From Patescibacteria group bacterium UBA2023 (GTDB taxonomy: Bacteria > Patescibacteriota > Gracilibacteria > BD1-5 > UBA2023): a stretch of DNA of 64,000 nucleotides. The stretch spans positions 18,097-82,096 of the forward strand of contig DDBV01000034.1 in NCBI GenBank assembly GCA_002335145.1. Reading direction: 5' to 3'. The notes under the pieces are model-generated. The model was not told the DNA's origin, made no database searches, and was given only the letters and a program-made list of their open reading frames with translations. Numbering within the stretch: position 1 is the stretch's first letter; the number at the start of each line of letters is the position of its first letter. A program made the position numbers and the translations under genes. Shown one piece after another: positions 19,254 through 28,055 of the stretch.

Positions 19254-20305
19254 TGGTGGGTGAGAAAGGAAGTAATAACGGTATCAGGCGTGAGTTCTTG
19301 TAGGCAGGCGAATTTGTACGGGCAGGGCGGAGTCTGGCTGTATCGGGCGGAGTTGCATCCGATGCAGGGGATCGATCGTCTGATGACGTGCGATCCCGCG
19401 CCCCATTTTTCGGCTACGCCCGGGCCGAAGATAGCGAACCGATGGGGGACTCTCGCGAGTGTGCCAAGATGTAGGGGTCACGAGTCGGTTGAGAGCAGGT
19501 GTGAGACAGATTCCAGTACTTCGAGCGTGCCGCCGAGCGTGAGATTGCCAGCTTCGTTTCGGAGATTCTTGTGACGATACGCTTTTGCGATCTTGTCATT
19601 GAGCTCTTTTTCTGCGGGTCCGCCGATCAGGATTACTTCGTCGAATCGGTCTCCGATCCGGTCGAGCACCTCGCGCCAGTGGTCTGGTGGCCAGAGACGG
19701 CCCGGGTGCGATGCGCCCGCGAAGACCGCGAGCGTATTCCCGCGGCTGCGACTCACGGGGGTGAATATGGGACGTTCCTGTATGCCGAATGGTTCGAGGA
19801 GTCGCATGAAGCTTTCGGCTTCGTAATCTTCTTGGGAATATCGCACGAATGCATCATAGAGATTGCGCCGCTCGTTCGTATCGAATCCGATGATGATCGA
19901 TCGGCGGATGAATCGTGACGCGACCGCCGAGAGATAGAATGATTGCTCGGTATCGAGGATCACATCATACCGATGGTGGCGAATGAGACGTATCATATCA
20001 CTCGGGCTATCGAGATGATTGATATGACGAATCATCCCACGAGACCGCAGGATGGAAAAGACTCCAGCATTGCGCTGCATGCAGAGAATATCTACGGTCT
20101 TGCCATGATCCGAGAGCCACCGGATGAGTGGTGCGAGGAGCGCGGCGTCTCCTATACCGCCCGGGCGGATGAGTAAGAACTCCGAATGGTCGTCAAGATT
20201 CCATGATGGGATCGGACGCGCATTGCGGCCTCGACCCATGCCCATGAGCTTCACAGTGAGCCGGCCGATGGTTGCGTCGATGAATTTGATCGTGCGGTCG
20301 TTCAT
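19232..20305 (-). CDS. Glycosyltransferase family 9 (heptosyltransferase-like)
   Basis: 357 residues with the two-domain GT-B fold of ADP-heptose:LPS heptosyltransferases: FLLIRPGGIGDAALLAPLI near the N-terminus, AGASHPGRLWPPDHW for the acceptor-linked turn, VILIGGPAEKEL, and the donor site LLSTDS-G-PLHLGT then FAIFGPG and WGAG. The glycine of the near-invariant DSG motif is encoded by TGA (19478-19480), one of the clearest pieces of evidence for UGA=Gly here. A C-terminal CIGCNSARYSQTPPCPYKFAC cluster is typical of GT9 members. Confidence 0.93.
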
Positions 20306-20308
20306 GGC

Positions 20309-21157
20309 TTATGGCAGGTAATAGACTCCGAGTGAGAACGTGAGCCACAGGATGCCGGCGACCGCGATACCGGTATCATGGAGTAGAAGTGATTCGGGCT
20401 CTTCACCCCCACCGTGTGCCAAGACGAGGTGCGCGTACCGGAAGTATGAGTAGGTCACGAGAACGATGGAGTAGAAATACACCCCCTCGCGATCGACGGT
20501 GTAGAGCGAATATGCGAGGAGCGATGCCCCCATGGAAACCAAGAACATCATCCGGACAGTATCCTCTATGTACTCGGAGAGGACGGGTCGCTTGTCTAGG
20601 TTGGTCGATCGCAACTCAGCGAAACGCTTACCGCTCGCGAGAAATACCGCACCGAAGAACACGGTAATGAAGATCCATGCTGAAATCTCGACATGGATAA
20701 TCATGGCCCCGCCCAAGACTCGCAAGAAGTACATGAGCGCGACCGCGAGCACATCGAGGATGACCGCGTGCTTGGCTCAGGTGGAGTAGACGATATTCGC
20801 AATGAAATAGACCGAGAGCAGGGCGGAGAATTCGATGGGCAGAAACACACATGCCACGATCGACAACAGGAGCAATGCTCCAGCGAGCACGAGAGCCTGA
20901 CGTGGTGAGACGGTGCCGGATGCGAGCGGACGAAATCGCTTCTTTGGGTGGAGGCGATCTTTCTCCCGGTCGAAGTAGTCGTTCATCACGTACACTGCGC
21001 TCGCGACGAGGCAGAATGCGATGAATCCCACACAGAGCAGGGCGAGTCACTCGATCGAGAAGATTTTTCCACTAAAGAATGCCGGAGCAAACAGGAGGAG
21101 GTTCTTGATCCAGTGATGCGGACGCGAGAGGCGCACGAGCGCGCGGATGAGGGGCAT
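20309..21157 (-). CDS. Decaprenyl-phosphate phosphoribosyltransferase-like UbiA family protein
   Basis: 282 residues with about eight membrane helices. The signature NDYFDREKDRLHPKK plus RFRPLASG (about 59-81) matches the UbiA enzymes that join PRPP to polyprenyl phosphate, the first step towards polyprenyl-phospho-arabinose; the second Asp region GKRFAEL is also present. The start at MPLIRALVRLSRPHHWIKN matches the family; upstream in-frame codons are ignored. TGA=Gly at 21047 and 20777, both in loops between helices. The gap to the upstream gene is 10 nt and to the downstream gene 3 nt. It implies a decaprenyl-phospho-pentose donor for the GT-C proteins of the operon. Confidence 0.9.
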
Positions 21158-21167
21158 GAGTGAGAGA

Positions 21168-22928
21168 TTATCAGTCGAATGGGGTCGGAAGTGGGAGCGA
21201 GAGGAGTCGTTCTCGTGCCATGGGGCCGAGCTGCCTGAAGCCGGCGATACCAGTATGTCGCCTAATGAATTCAGCCAGCGCGTCACCGGTTAATTCGCTA
21301 TACACCCCATCAATCGTCCCCGTATACGTGCCAGCATCCCGCAGGATACCCTGGAGCTCACGGACGTCTGGTCCGGTGTTGCCGAATCAGAGCAATCTCG
21401 GGAAGCTATGCATGCTTCCGATTGTTGGGGGAGGAATCTCGCTTGTGGTCGTTAGCGTGTCCTGCGGAGTTGTTGTCTCTGCGAGATCGACCGTGGATTC
21501 CATGGTGTCTGGTAGAGCGGATTCCTGAGTGCTTCCGGTCGATGATTCGCCTATGTCCGGGAGGACTATCAGGTCTATCGGGGGCGGAGCCCATGTCGGT
21601 TGTTTTGTTGGGAGCTGCGAGATGAGGCGTGTTACGGCTGGTTCGAATCCTCGTTGTTGCATATCGCGACGGAAGTCCTCCATGGCGATACTCGCAGTAT
21701 GCTGGTGTGAGAAGGTCATCCATATGAGGAGTCACGATCCGATCACGGACAGTATAAGGTCTGGCTTGAGCACTGGAGCGATCCATCCGAGGCCCCGTCG
21801 GCGCATATCGCGAATGCCTGGTATATGTGGGAGACCCAATCGGCTCCCATGCGTGAGGAGGTGTACGCATGCGAGATATGACCCGATGGAGAGTGGCAAT
21901 GTCCACCATGCATGTTGATTGAGACTGAATCGCGCGAGAATGGCTCCGGCCGAAATAAACACGAGTATACACCCTGCGAAAATGACCCATATATGGCTTC
22001 GTCATGACTCGTGCATATCGAATGGCCGGGAGAATCGCCCCTGTGAGGAAATGGCCGAAAGTCATCCAAGGATATAGACAAAGAGTACGAGTCATGCGAG
22101 TTCGGATATTTTTGTCGGATCGACATTGAGCAGGTAGAGTGCAAACCCGGCCGTAAGACAATAGTAGAGTTCCGCGCCGATCGCTATTCCCGTTCGTGCG
22201 ATCGCGTCCAGGTATTTGCGTATGAATCGCTCCATTTTCTCCGCATACGAGAGTGAGTGTGCGGAGATGGAAAGGAGCAAGATACCGAAAACACTCTGCA
22301 TTCAATTCGAGAGATGGAACTCGAAAAGCATAGCTAGTCAGATAGCTACAAGTCATGTCCAGGCGATTCCGATCGAGAGAATTGATGGGAAGCGTCAGGA
22401 GTTCTTGAAACTCCATTGGCCGAGTCAGGGGAATTGGACAGATCAGGCGATCGTGTCAACAAGCAGACGAATGAGTCCTGTCACGGTCGCGATTTCTGCG
22501 AGGATCAGGATTCCTCCTGCCGCAGCACGGCCAGTGTCTGAGAGAGCCGAGATAGGATAGAGTGCAACGAGGATGATGGCGGGCACGAAGAAGAACCTGG
22601 CATCGATGCGAAACGCAAACGAGAATGTAAGCAGGAATGCCATGACTCCCACAAACCATGATTGACCAAGAAAGAAAGACACAATAACGCCCGAAGCAGC
22701 CGCTGCAAAGTACCGGTATTTCGTTCGTTCTGAGAACATCCAGCTTTCAGAGGCCGCGTCTTTTGCTATTGCGGCAATGGCTGCCGTTGCAGGTGGCAGG
22801 AGCGCGAGCGAGAGCAGGATGAACGCGTCTGACTCAAATGGCTTACCAGAGACAAAATGACCGAACGCAAGGAGGACAAACGCGCTCGCAACACAAAGCC
22901 ATAGGAATGGAAGGATAACGCTGAACAT
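21168..22928 (-). CDS. Polytopic membrane protein with C-terminal peptidoglycan-binding-like domain
   Basis: 586 residues with about twelve TGA codons. The first 430 residues form roughly ten hydrophobic spans. A Pro/Ser/Thr-rich linker (about 450-510; TESTVDLAETTTPQD type) follows, and the last 70 residues (FGNTGPDVRELQGILRDAG, then TGTIDGVYSELTGDALAEF) match the PG_binding_1 fold, so the tail probably reaches the cell wall. A 336-codon uninterrupted frame overlaps it (21406-22416), but its Arg/His/Thr/Ser-rich composition marks it as a shadow. The ATG at 22928 lies 3 nt after a TATAAT, which suggests leaderless translation. First gene of the glycan operon. Confidence 0.8.
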
Positions 22929-22931
22929 TCG

Positions 22932-22967
22932 ATTATAAAAATAATCCGTACCGGAAGGGTACGGATT
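22932..22967 (-). terminator. Terminator fused to the -10 box of the glycan operon
   Basis: On the minus strand a 10-bp stem (AATCCGTACC/GGTACGGATT, 22943-22967) is followed by ATTATTTTTATAAT. The last six bases, TATAAT (22937-22932), form a consensus -10 box ending 3 nt before the ATG at 22928. No good -35 box is visible. Confidence 0.7.
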
Positions 22968-23002
22968 TTGGAGATTTTTGCAACCCAAAGGGATTCTCGC
23001 TT

Positions 23003-24019
23003 TTACTCAATCGAGAAGGTTTCGTTGCATCGTAGGTAGACCGTTGCTTCGTTTCCAGCGAAGTCCGCGAAACTTGAGCCGTTGTTGTATACCATCCGAT
23101 CCGAAAATGCCTGCATCATACCCATGGTGTTGCCGAGTGTCGGGGTATAGAGGATCGCGAATTTCGTGATCGTATACGAATTGATTGCGACAGGGAGACT
23201 CACCCCGATCGTACCAGCCGCACCCGAGAGTGAGCGACCATTGGCATAGAAATCCACTCGGACGAACGAATCATGAATCTGGTATCTCGCTTCTTCGTAT
23301 CCGCTCAGGATTGCTCCTCCGAGATCGAGTGCGGGCGAGTACGACAAGACTCTGGTGGTACGGATCGGTCGCTGCACGGTCGCAGATGACGAGAGAGTCC
23401 ATGCGTACGTACCGGAGAGACTCGCGGAGAATCGTCCGACATTCTCTACTGGATCAGTGGTCGAGGGAGTGTTGGAGCATGCGAGATATTTTTCAGCGGT
23501 TGCACCATCGCTCGCATGAGCACTATCCAGATAGTGGGGGAATCGCGACACTCCGAGGAAGAGTGTATCATCCGAGAATCGGTGTCCGATGTAGACGAAG
23601 TAGTCGATCTCATGATCGGCGAAGAGCGAGCTCCCAGCCTGCATATGGTTCGTACCACTATCGAGCGAGAGCGAGAGCGGTGCCACGATGCGCCGGGTTT
23701 TGTCTCCGATGCGGATAATGACCGACTCGGAGACAGACGGATCATTGCCCGAGAGTGTCTTGATGGCGACCGTGAGAGTGCCGCTCGCGACTGACGGAGT
23801 AATGACGCCGCCGAGGAGATGTCCGGTCGGTGCGAGAGATGATTGCGCTGAGAGGTCTCCATAGAGCCCCACTCCCGAGGCGAAGTATGAGAGCTGTGTC
23901 CATTGACGCACCCCATCTCAGAGCTTCACGCGTCCGGTATCGGTTTCGAGTCCGAGCTCTCCGTTCGCGAGGATCGGGTTTTCGCTCGTCCACGCAGAGG
24001 AAGTTTGTTGCGTTGCCAT
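23003..24019 (-). CDS. Phage tail-fibre-like protein with Mtd-type N-terminal domain
   Basis: 338 residues. The N-terminus reads WTSENPILANGELGLETDTG then RVKL-G-DGVRQW, the conserved repeat at the base of phage tail fibres and the major tropism determinant; its GDG glycine is a TGA. The remaining 280 residues are beta-rich, Ser/Thr/Gly-rich and carry no signal peptide. No other phage structural gene is near and the gene sits between envelope-glycan genes with its own terminator. It may be a domesticated tail protein, a secreted adhesin or a remnant. Confidence 0.82.
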
Positions 24020-24056
24020 GGCAATTTTGGATGAGAATATACGCCCGCGCACGCTA

Positions 24057-24090
24057 AAAAAAACGAAAGAGCGATGGATTCGTCTTTCGT
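24057..24090 (-). terminator. Rho-independent terminator
   Basis: ACGAAAGA/TCTTTCGT stem with a 12-nt loop (24063-24090), then seven T on the minus strand, 20 nt past the stop of the adenylyltransferase gene. Confidence 0.75.
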
Positions 24091-24109
24091 ATTCGGACTC
24101 TTTGTCTGG

Positions 24110-24592
24110 TTATGCTTCCGCGCCGTACACCTCGCAGACCTTCTTCACGATTTGTGTCGTGGAATAGTCTCCCACGATCGGCACGGTCACCACTCGTCCG
24201 CCGTTCTCGCGCACCTCTCGTGCCCCGACAATAGTATCGGGATCGTAGTCTCCGCCCTTCAGCAAGACATCCGGCAGTATCGCCGCGATCGGCTCTATGG
24301 GGGTCTCGCCGTCGTAGAGATACACAATATCTACGTAGCGCAGGCTCGCTACCATCTCGGCACGAAACTTCTCACTATTAATGGGGCGACCTGGCTTGGT
24401 CGCCCAGTAGGGCGACGCATCCGAATTAATGCCGACCACAACGATGTCTCCGAGTGATTTTGCCACGCGAAACGTCTCGATGTGCCCGGGGTGCATGAGG
24501 TCGAAGCAGCCGTTCGTCCAGACGATCGTCTTGCCGTCGGCACGCAGGCGGGCTATCTCGGCGGCGAGGGAGGGGAGGGTGGAGAGGAGCAT
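24110..24592 (-). CDS. rfaE2: D-glycero-beta-D-manno-heptose 1-phosphate adenylyltransferase-like protein
   Basis: 160 residues, the usual length of stand-alone RfaE2. Nucleotidyltransferase motif TNGCFDLMHPGHIETF (HxGH), then GINSDAS, KPGRPINSEKFRAEM, DIVYLYDGETP and LLKGGDYDPDTIVGA. RfaE2 makes ADP-heptose, which could serve the GT9 transferase 4 kb downstream, but other heptose genes (gmhA, gmhB, rfaE1) are not in the window, so the substrate could be another sugar or alcohol phosphate. No TGA. Confidence 0.9.
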   Translation of the reverse strand: MLLSTLPSLAAEIARLRADGKTIVWTNGCFDLMHPGHIETFRVAKSLGDIVVVGINSDASPYWATKPGRPINSEKFRAEMVASLRYVDIVYLYDGETPIEPIAAILPDVLLKGGDYDPDTIVGAREVRENGGRVVTVPIVGDYSTTQIVKKVCEVYGAEA

Positions 24593-24599
24593 GGGGGAG

Positions 24600-25550
24600 C
24601 TATGCTTTGTTACTAAGTAATTCAGCTAATGTCGGACGAGACGTTTCTACTAAATTCATTATTTCTTCGTATAAATCCGTTTGCGCATTATCTTTAAAGA
24701 TTTCTTTAATCATAGATTTATGTGATTGATAAATATCCGCCTTACACCATTTAATAAACTCAATGTATTGAAGTTTTAATTTGTCGGGTTGTATTAGAAA
24801 TGTTTTAGTTATGCGAGAAATAATATTTTTTCGCTCGGAGTCAAAGGTGTTTGTTTGAAAATCAATCTTCCCTATGACATCTTTCCATAAATTTTTATCT
24901 AAAAATAGTTTTTCCGGGAAGTTTTCTAGTAACAAGAATAGATAGCGTCGACTATAGTCCCATTCTTTAGATATAGAGAATAATTTGCAGAGTTCTTCAT
25001 AAAATCGAAATCATATTTTTTTGGTTGTCAGATACGTATACGAATTTACAATCTCTTCCGGTTCAGCGGTTAATCGATCGATAGTATATGCTACTTCCGT
25101 TTCTTCTAACTTATGATAAAGTAGTTCTGGGTATTTTTCGATTTCTATCTGTAAAGATTCAATATATGCTTTTGTTTCTGAAATATCTCTACTTTTACTA
25201 TCTATGATTTTCAACATTTTAGTTACATACCAAGATACCAATCATCCTATCAAAACCAATATAAATCAGATCAATATTGAGAATGTAGATAACAGCACTC
25301 ATTGTGCTGAAAAGCTATTATTTGCTATGGATGTTGTTGAGTCTACCGCTTGTTGGTACCCGTCATGAATTTTTTCTTCCAAATTTTTCTCCGCTTCCAA
25401 GAGTTTGTAACCGATTTCTTCGTTCACAATGTTTACCACTTCCTCTTTCGAGATACCCTTTTCCATAACTATATTCCCCGTCTCGGCATGAACATTTTTT
25501 ACTGATACAGATAATAAAAGAAGAACAATTGTGAGAACGATTCGTTTCAT
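24600..25550 (-). CDS. Signal-peptide and membrane-anchored protein, AT-rich, unknown
   Basis: 316 residues. Starts MKRIVLTIVLLLLSVSVKNVHA, a clear signal peptide, followed by an exported Glu/Lys-rich helical segment (about 25-85), one membrane span (about 86-108, ILIGFILVLIGGLVSWYV) and a cytoplasmic helical domain of about 200 residues rich in Lys, Ile, Glu and Tyr. Four TGA codons read as Gly, three of them around the membrane span. The gene is far more AT-rich than its neighbours, with many AAA, TTA and ATA codons, which suggests recent acquisition from a lower-GC relative that also reads UGA as Gly. No family recognised. Confidence 0.8.
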
Positions 25551-25634
25551 AAAATCTGACAAGATAGAAGAATCTTATTGTACTCGAAACAATCCTCGTA
25601 CAAAATAAAACCCCCTACAGGGGTTGTATTCGTC

Positions 25635-25718
25635 TGGTGCCCGGAGCGGGACTCGAACCCGCACGCCTCTCGACAAGGGTTTTTGAGACCCTCGTGTCTA
25701 CCATTCCACCATCCGGGC
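25635..25718 (-). tRNA. tRNA-Leu (anticodon CAA)
   Basis: Minus-strand cloverleaf: acceptor GCCCGGA/TCCGGGC, D-arm with GGTAGACAC, anticodon loop CTCAAAA (CAA), long class II variable arm, T-arm GCGGG-TTCGAGT-CCCGC, and an encoded CCA. Reads UUG. Confidence 0.95.
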
Positions 25719-25763
25719 GTGGGCGCGATTATATCCGAAGTCCGTCCGAAGGCAACCCTCGCG

Positions 25764-25791
25764 TTGCATTCCGGCGCGAATTGCGTACAAT
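25764..25791 (+). promoter_or_regulatory. Promoter of the uracil-DNA glycosylase gene (leaderless)
   Basis: TTGCAT (25764-25769), 16 nt, TACAAT (25786-25791); the ATG at 25798 is the seventh base after the -10 box, so the transcript should start at or next to the start codon. Confidence 0.65.
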
Positions 25792-25797
25792 TCCGCC

Positions 25798-26379
25798 ATG
25801 ACCAACGCCGATCTCGATACCCGTATCCGCGCCTGTGATCGTTGTCCACTGCGATCCGGCTGCCGTTCGCCCATCCCGGGCGATGGGCACTTTGGCTCGC
25901 GGATTCTCTTCATTGGTGAGGCTCCGGGCAAGAACGAGGACATAGAGGGGGTGCCGTTCGTTGGGCGCAGTGGCAAGCTTCTCACCTCTATCCTCCAGGA
26001 TCTCGGACTCGAGCGCGAGCGCGACTACTACATCACCAATATCGTGAAGTGTCGGCCGCCCGATAATCGTGATCCATCACCTGCGGAGATCGCTGCGTGT
26101 TCGGGGTACCTCGTAGAGCAGCTCGAGCTTATGCGCCCCGATGTGATCGTGACACTCGGACGATTCAGCTTCAATTTTCTCGTACCGAATCGGGGCATGA
26201 CCCAGAGTCGTGGGCAGTGTTTCAGGATTCATGGTGTCGCCGACAGGCCCCTCTCGTTCGCGCCGGTCGTGCTCGCGTGCTACCATCCGGCTGTCGCCCT
26301 CTACGACCCGAAGAAGCGCGGCATTATCACCGAGGACCTCAGCAAGCTTCCAGAGATTATCGCATCCGTTCAACTGTAG
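25798..26379 (+). CDS. Uracil-DNA glycosylase, family 4 (iron-sulfur type)
   Basis: 193 residues. Removes uracil from DNA to start base-excision repair. Motif A is GEAPGKNEDIEGVPFVG, followed by SGKLL; the motif at the C-terminal side is CYHPAVAL (HPA). CDRC near the N-terminus (13, 16) and two later cysteines (VKCRPP and IAACSG) fit the 4Fe-4S ligands of UDGa/b enzymes. It has a leaderless-type promoter and is followed 9 nt later by a small membrane-protein gene. No TGA. Confidence 0.95.
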   Translation: MTNADLDTRIRACDRCPLRSGCRSPIPGDGHFGSRILFIGEAPGKNEDIEGVPFVGRSGKLLTSILQDLGLERERDYYITNIVKCRPPDNRDPSPAEIAACSGYLVEQLELMRPDVIVTLGRFSFNFLVPNRGMTQSRGQCFRIHGVADRPLSFAPVVLACYHPAVALYDPKKRGIITEDLSKLPEIIASVQL

Positions 26380-26388
26380 TCCAGACTT

Positions 26389-26769
26389 ATGCGCGTTACT
26401 CCGTATATTCTCCTGCTTCTCATTATCCATATTACGAGCGTTCTTTCCATGTATCTGCTCTACCGATTCATGGATATCGAGCGTGACATTGTACTGTCGG
26501 TCGGGAGCATGGGGATCTCGGCACTTCTCGCGGTCATGTCGCTCGTCGGGATTGTGCTCTACTTTATCAAGCGTATCTGGTATCGCGGAGAGGTATCGTT
26601 TGCCACGCTCATGACGAGTGTTCGGCAGGGCACGCTCCTCGCGATCTTCTTACTTGCAATGATCGCATTTCATCGGTTCGGTATCATGCAGGTTTCCACG
26701 GTAGGACTCCTTGCATCCACGCTCATCTGTCTCGAGCTTCTCATTGGGAGCCTCGATACCAAACACTAA
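26389..26769 (+). CDS. Small membrane protein, 126 aa
   Basis: Four predicted membrane helices (about 5-25, 40-62, 80-98, 102-120) with short polar loops and a positive loop after helix 2 (KRIWYRGE). It lies between the glycosylase and the kinase genes with 9-11 nt gaps and is probably cotranscribed. No family recognised. No TGA. Confidence 0.8.
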   Translation: MRVTPYILLLLIIHITSVLSMYLLYRFMDIERDIVLSVGSMGISALLAVMSLVGIVLYFIKRIWYRGEVSFATLMTSVRQGTLLAIFLLAMIAFHRFGIMQVSTVGLLASTLICLELLIGSLDTKH

Positions 26770-26780
26770 TCCGGAGAACT

Positions 26781-27335
26781 ATGATCATTTCGCTCGCAGG
26801 ACACCAGGGGGCCGGAAAATCTACGGTCGGAAAAATGCTCGCCGATGCACTCGGATACTGCCGATATTCGACGGGTGATTTTTTTCGGGAGCTTGCCCGC
26901 GAGCGGGGTATGACCCTGCTCGAATTCAACCAATCCATAGAACATGATGGGGGTGAGACAGATCGGATTGTAGATGATCGCCAGCGAGCAATGGGGGAGA
27001 ACGAAGATAATTTTATTATCGACGGACGACTCGCGTTTCATTTTATTCCCCACTCGTTCAAGATTTTTCTTTCTGTCAACGCACGCGTCGGAGTAGAGCG
27101 ACTCTTTCATGATCGGGAAAATCTCACCCGTGCCGGCATCGACGAGCATGAGACGATCGAGGAGGCGATCCGTGATACCGAGGCGCGTCGCCTGAGCGAA
27201 TCCAAGCGATACCTCGAGTATTACGGCATTGATAATCTCGATACGTCCCACTTCGATCTCGTGGTCGATACATCCCACAAGACACCCGAGGAGGTCTTCG
27301 CTGAGATTATGACAGCACTCCCGAAATCAGCATAA
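26781..27335 (+). CDS. Cytidylate kinase-like P-loop kinase
   Basis: 184 residues. Walker A is GHQGAGKST (7-15); YSTGDFFRELARERG follows as the NMP-binding helix, FIIDGRLAFH as the Walker B region and RRLSESKRYLEYYGID as the lid, the pattern of the short archaeal-type (d)CMP kinases also common in CPR genomes. It probably phosphorylates CMP/dCMP; without biochemical data a related nucleotide or adenylate-type substrate cannot be excluded. The next gene starts 1 nt after its stop. Confidence 0.85.
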   Translation: MIISLAGHQGAGKSTVGKMLADALGYCRYSTGDFFRELARERGMTLLEFNQSIEHDGGETDRIVDDRQRAMGENEDNFIIDGRLAFHFIPHSFKIFLSVNARVGVERLFHDRENLTRAGIDEHETIEEAIRDTEARRLSESKRYLEYYGIDNLDTSHFDLVVDTSHKTPEEVFAEIMTALPKSA

Positions 27336-27336
27336 T

Positions 27337-28050
27337 ATGCTCTTGAGAGAAGGATTTCTCGAAACCCGTATCGTTGGTAATCGTGAACTCGCATCCGGAT
27401 ATCTGGGTCTTTTCGTGCCACCACTTCGGATCACTCAATCTCTGGATGAGGCATGCCTCGGCAGTGAGATCGTCTTTGTGGTGGACGAGGATAGTATGAC
27501 GCGAGAATACGTGGGTCTCGCGGAGCACCTGCGAGTCGACCGAGAGAGCCAGAGAATCTTTCTTCTCGATAATCATAATTACGCGCTGGCGTACTGGCTC
27601 GAATCCGCGATAGATGGCATTATCCCAACGACCAGCAATTGTCTCGTGCACGTAGATCAGCATTCAGATCTGCGGCCCAATGATGCAATACTGCCGAGTG
27701 TTGCGGATCTCGATCATACATCCACGTTCGAGTTTGCGCATGCACGGTGCCAGGTGGGGAATTATATTGTTCCAGCGATCCGATCCTGATTCATTGGTGA
27801 GATGACGCGAATCGAGTCCGAATTCGTACTGCGAGAGCATGACGAGAATTTCTCAGAATACTGTGACGGGGCGATCCTGAATATTGATCTCGATTTTTTT
27901 GCCCCAGAAATGTGAAACGAAAATACCGACCACATGATCGGTATTCTTCGTGCTGGCATGTCGACTGCGAGAGTCGTGACGATTGCCACGAGTCCGTACT
28001 TCCTCGATCAGACACTCGCGCTCTCGCTCGTTCGTCGACTTTTTGCGTAG
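27337..28050 (+). CDS. UPF0489 family protein
   Basis: 237 residues with the UPF0489 signatures VHVDQHSDLR (about 106-115) and ILNIDLDFFAPEM-G-N (about 182), acidic and histidine residues that suggest a metal site like those of ureohydrolase-fold enzymes. TGA=Gly at 27787 and 27912; standard decoding would cut it at residue 150, before the second motif. It follows the kinase gene immediately. Function of the family in bacteria is unclear to me. Confidence 0.82.
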
Positions 28051-28055
28051 AGGGG

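Noticed and set aside
21406-22416. A 336-codon frame on the minus strand without TGA
   Set aside because: Arg/Thr/His/Ser-rich with no hydrophobic pattern; the overlapping frame with TGA as Gly gives a coherent membrane protein with a wall-binding domain.
24600-25720. A genomic island or integrase-mediated insertion at the tRNA-Leu gene
   Set aside because: Only one AT-rich gene is present, there is no integrase, and I found no direct repeat of the tRNA 3' end, so only gene-level transfer is suggested.
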